A DNA stretch of 64,000 nt. Source: Neorhizobium sp. NCHU2750. GTDB taxonomy: Bacteria; Pseudomonadota; Alphaproteobacteria; Rhizobiales; Rhizobiaceae. Below are positions 62,627 through 64,000 of this stretch, piece by piece. The position numbers and the translations under genes were made by a program. Position 1 is the stretch's first letter, and each line of letters opens with the position of its first letter. The DNA is taken from contig NZ_CP030827.1 of the NCBI RefSeq assembly GCF_003597675.1, positions 1,612,001 through 1,676,000 on the forward strand, written 5' to 3'. A model generated the notes under the pieces. That model did not search any database and was not told the origin of the DNA. It saw nothing but the letters and a program-made list of their open reading frames with translations.

Positions 62627-63313
62627 TCAGACGACCGACAGCGAAAGCTCGGCGACGCCTTCGCAGCCGAAGCTGATCCTGTCGCCCTTGACGATCGGAC
62701 CGACGCCGGCCGGCGTGCCGGTCATGATCACGTCGCCCGGTGCAAGCACGAAGAGCTTCGACAGTTCGGCGATGATTTCAGGCAGCTTCCAGATCATCTG
62801 GTTGAGGTCGCCGGTCTGCTTGCGCTCGCCATTGACGTCGAGCCAGATGGCACCTTTCTGCGGATGGCCGATCTTCGATGCCGGAATGAGGGCCGAAACC
62901 GGTGCGGACTTTTCAAACGCCTTGGCCACTTCCCAGGAACGGCCCATCTTCTTCATCTGGTCCTGCAGGTCGCGGCGGGTGAAATCGATGCCGACGCCAT
63001 AGCCATAGACCTTGGACAGCGCATCCGCTTCGGCAATGTCGGCACCACCGGATGCCAGCGCCATCACCAGTTCCACCTCGAAATGCACGTTGGAAGACAA
63101 AGGCGGGTAGGGGAAGCTTTCGCCGTTATAGAGATTGTCGGGGTTCTTCTGGAAGAAGAAGGGCGGCTCGCGCGACGGATCATGACCCATCTCTATCGCA
63201 TGGTCGGCATAGTTGCGGCCGACGCAATAGACCCGGCGCACCGGAAATTGTTCGGTTACCCCTTCGACATCGAGAAGTACGGGCTGGGGGGCGGGGATGA
63301 CGGTGGCGCGCAT
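62627..63313 (-). CDS. Fumarylacetoacetate hydrolase-family protein
   Basis: 228 residues of the FAH fold: FPVRRVYCVGRNYADHAIEMG, the acidic metal ligands in VHFEVELVMAL and DALSKVYGYGVGIDFTRRDLQ, and VIMTGTPAGVGPIVKGDRI. Members hydrolyse or decarboxylate beta-diketo acids, such as acylpyruvates or oxaloacetate. Length matches the single-domain acylpyruvase type. Substrate is not given by context. Confidence 0.88.
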   Translation of the reverse strand: MRATVIPAPQPVLLDVEGVTEQFPVRRVYCVGRNYADHAIEMGHDPSREPPFFFQKNPDNLYNGESFPYPPLSSNVHFEVELVMALASGGADIAEADALSKVYGYGVGIDFTRRDLQDQMKKMGRSWEVAKAFEKSAPVSALIPASKIGHPQKGAIWLDVNGERKQTGDLNQMIWKLPEIIAELSKLFVLAPGDVIMTGTPAGVGPIVKGDRISFGCEGVAELSLSVV

Positions 63314-63530
63314 GGGATGTCCTCAAATCACTGAAAAACGCTGGCGCCTTTGTCCAACAATTTGAGGCTCAATCCTAGCCTGTTTCTGCTTCCGTATTGA
63401 AATGGCTGAGGGAACAAGATCGTGATCGGCAAGCGAGCATCAGGAACGGCCAGAACCAATCAGCCACCGACTCCACGTCCCCCGGCGCAGCGCTTGCATC
63501 ACCGAGCTACGGTTGTGCCGGGCCGGCCGA
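63314..63530. other. Intergenic stretch right of the FAH-family gene
   Basis: No supported gene. It contains the upstream region of the FAH-family gene. Short overlapping open frames on both strands have no recognisable product. Confidence 0.5.
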
Positions 63531-63737
63531 TCACCAGGCTTCGCTCCGGACATACTCGTCTTCTTCCTCAGCGGTCGGAAGGCGATATTCCCAGCAGCCT
63601 TCACACAGGCGGCGCATGGAGAGGTTCGGCTGGGCGTAGCCCGGTGGAACATCGCTCCAGGTGATATTGTATTGCCAGCAGGGATTTGCCCCTAACGACG
63701 CAAGAATGCGAAACGGCCTTGAAAGAAATCGCAGCAT
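63531..63737 (-). CDS. Possible small hypothetical protein
   Basis: 68 residues from the ATG at 63737: MLRFLSRPFRILASLGANPC, then WSDVPPGYAQPNL, CEGCWEY and an acidic end EEEDEYVRSEAW. The aromatic and acidic pattern looks protein-like, and a CxxC pair is present. The ribosome binding site is weak (GGA six bases upstream). Not recognised; it may be a remnant. Confidence 0.35.
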   Translation of the reverse strand: MLRFLSRPFRILASLGANPCWQYNITWSDVPPGYAQPNLSMRRLCEGCWEYRLPTAEEEDEYVRSEAW

Positions 63738-64000
63738 CTTCGTTCCAGTGTTGCTTGGTGTGGAATAAACAGCCTGCAAATAAAACGCCTGATAATGATC
63801 GCCGATCAGCCTAGGTGAATATTCATTAGGTTGTCCATATATAACTTAAGATTGTATCGAGATATTTGCCGATGGAAGGCAAAATGCCGTGTCGGCGAGC
63901 TCGCTTTGGCGGGTATGGCTTGCCGGATTTGCTCGGCCGGACTTGCCTGTCTGGATTTGCCTGTCTGGATTTGCTTGACCGGGCCTGCCCGAACATCATC
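63738..64000. other. Right-edge stretch without a supported gene
   Basis: AT-rich from about 63780 to 63860 and then GC-rich. The last 75 bases form a short tandem repeat array, listed separately. No gene start is visible. Confidence 0.5.
63929..63984. repeat. Tandem 14-bp repeat at the right edge
   Basis: Four units begin TTGC: TTGCTCGGCCGGAC, TTGCCTGTCTGGAT twice exactly, and TTGCTTGACCGGGC. The unit length is not a multiple of three, so it is unlikely to be coding. It may continue in degraded form on both sides. Confidence 0.75.

Overview
The window is GC-rich, densely packed chromosomal DNA of an alphaproteobacterium, almost certainly from the Rhizobiaceae. The markers are the acpXL-lpxXL cluster for very-long-chain fatty acyl lipid A, an FnrN-type regulator, complete fixNOQP and fixGHIS sets, ChoXWV-like betaine uptake, DUF1127 and entericidin-type small proteins, and rhizobial palindromic repeats. 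No insertion sequence, prophage, CRISPR array or rRNA was found. One tRNA-Pro lies near the left edge. A partial minus-strand gene runs off that edge.

Left third (about 1-20,000): after pdxJ and an NDH-2-type dehydrogenase comes a large glycine-betaine one-carbon module. It has a GlxA/GbdR-like regulator, a LysR regulator, an ASKHA-type reductive activase (RACo), a DHPS-fold methyl-THF:corrinoid methyltransferase, a virulence-factor-domain protein, a formyltransferase-fold protein, a DUF1638 protein, a corrinoid protein, a pyrrolysine-free MttB-family methyltransferase, a 4Fe-4S protein, betaine-homocysteine methyltransferase and a ChoXWV-like ABC importer. The inferred logic is import of betaine, then removal of a methyl group either to homocysteine (BHMT) or through MttB-like protein, corrinoid and THF, with RACo and an Fe-S protein repairing oxidised cobalt. 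Four of these enzymes carry terminal Gly/Arg-rich or poly-Arg tails, while the corrinoid protein has a very acidic N-terminus. I consider this the most interesting unexplained signal in the window.

Middle (20,000-44,000): cobU, a TSUP permease and a nucleoside hydrolase precede divergent fnrN and hemN, which share a near-perfect FNR box. Then comes the lipid A cluster acpXL-fabZXL-fabF2XL-fabF1XL-fabXL-lpxXL, where FabF2XL lacks the catalytic cysteine and looks like a chain-length-factor partner of FabF1XL. A PAS protein and a hemerythrin-like protein precede fixNOQP. A VapBC-like pair and an SRPBCC gene, all on the opposite strand, separate fixNOQP from fixGHIS. FNR boxes precede fixN, fixG and possibly the NDH-2 gene. 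A 6-phosphogluconate dehydrogenase with a clear terminator closes the region.

Right third (44,000-64,000): a LacI regulator and two palindromic operator-like sites face an ABC sugar importer operon that continues into beta-mannosidase, a sugar isomerase, a Gfo/Idh/MocA oxidoreductase, an aldo/keto reductase and a GH43 enzyme. A zinc uptake locus follows (znuA divergent from znuCB-zur, with two Zur-like boxes), then a gamma-carbonic anhydrase-like protein and an FAH-family hydrolase. The last 700 bases are nearly gene-free and end in a 14-bp tandem repeat.
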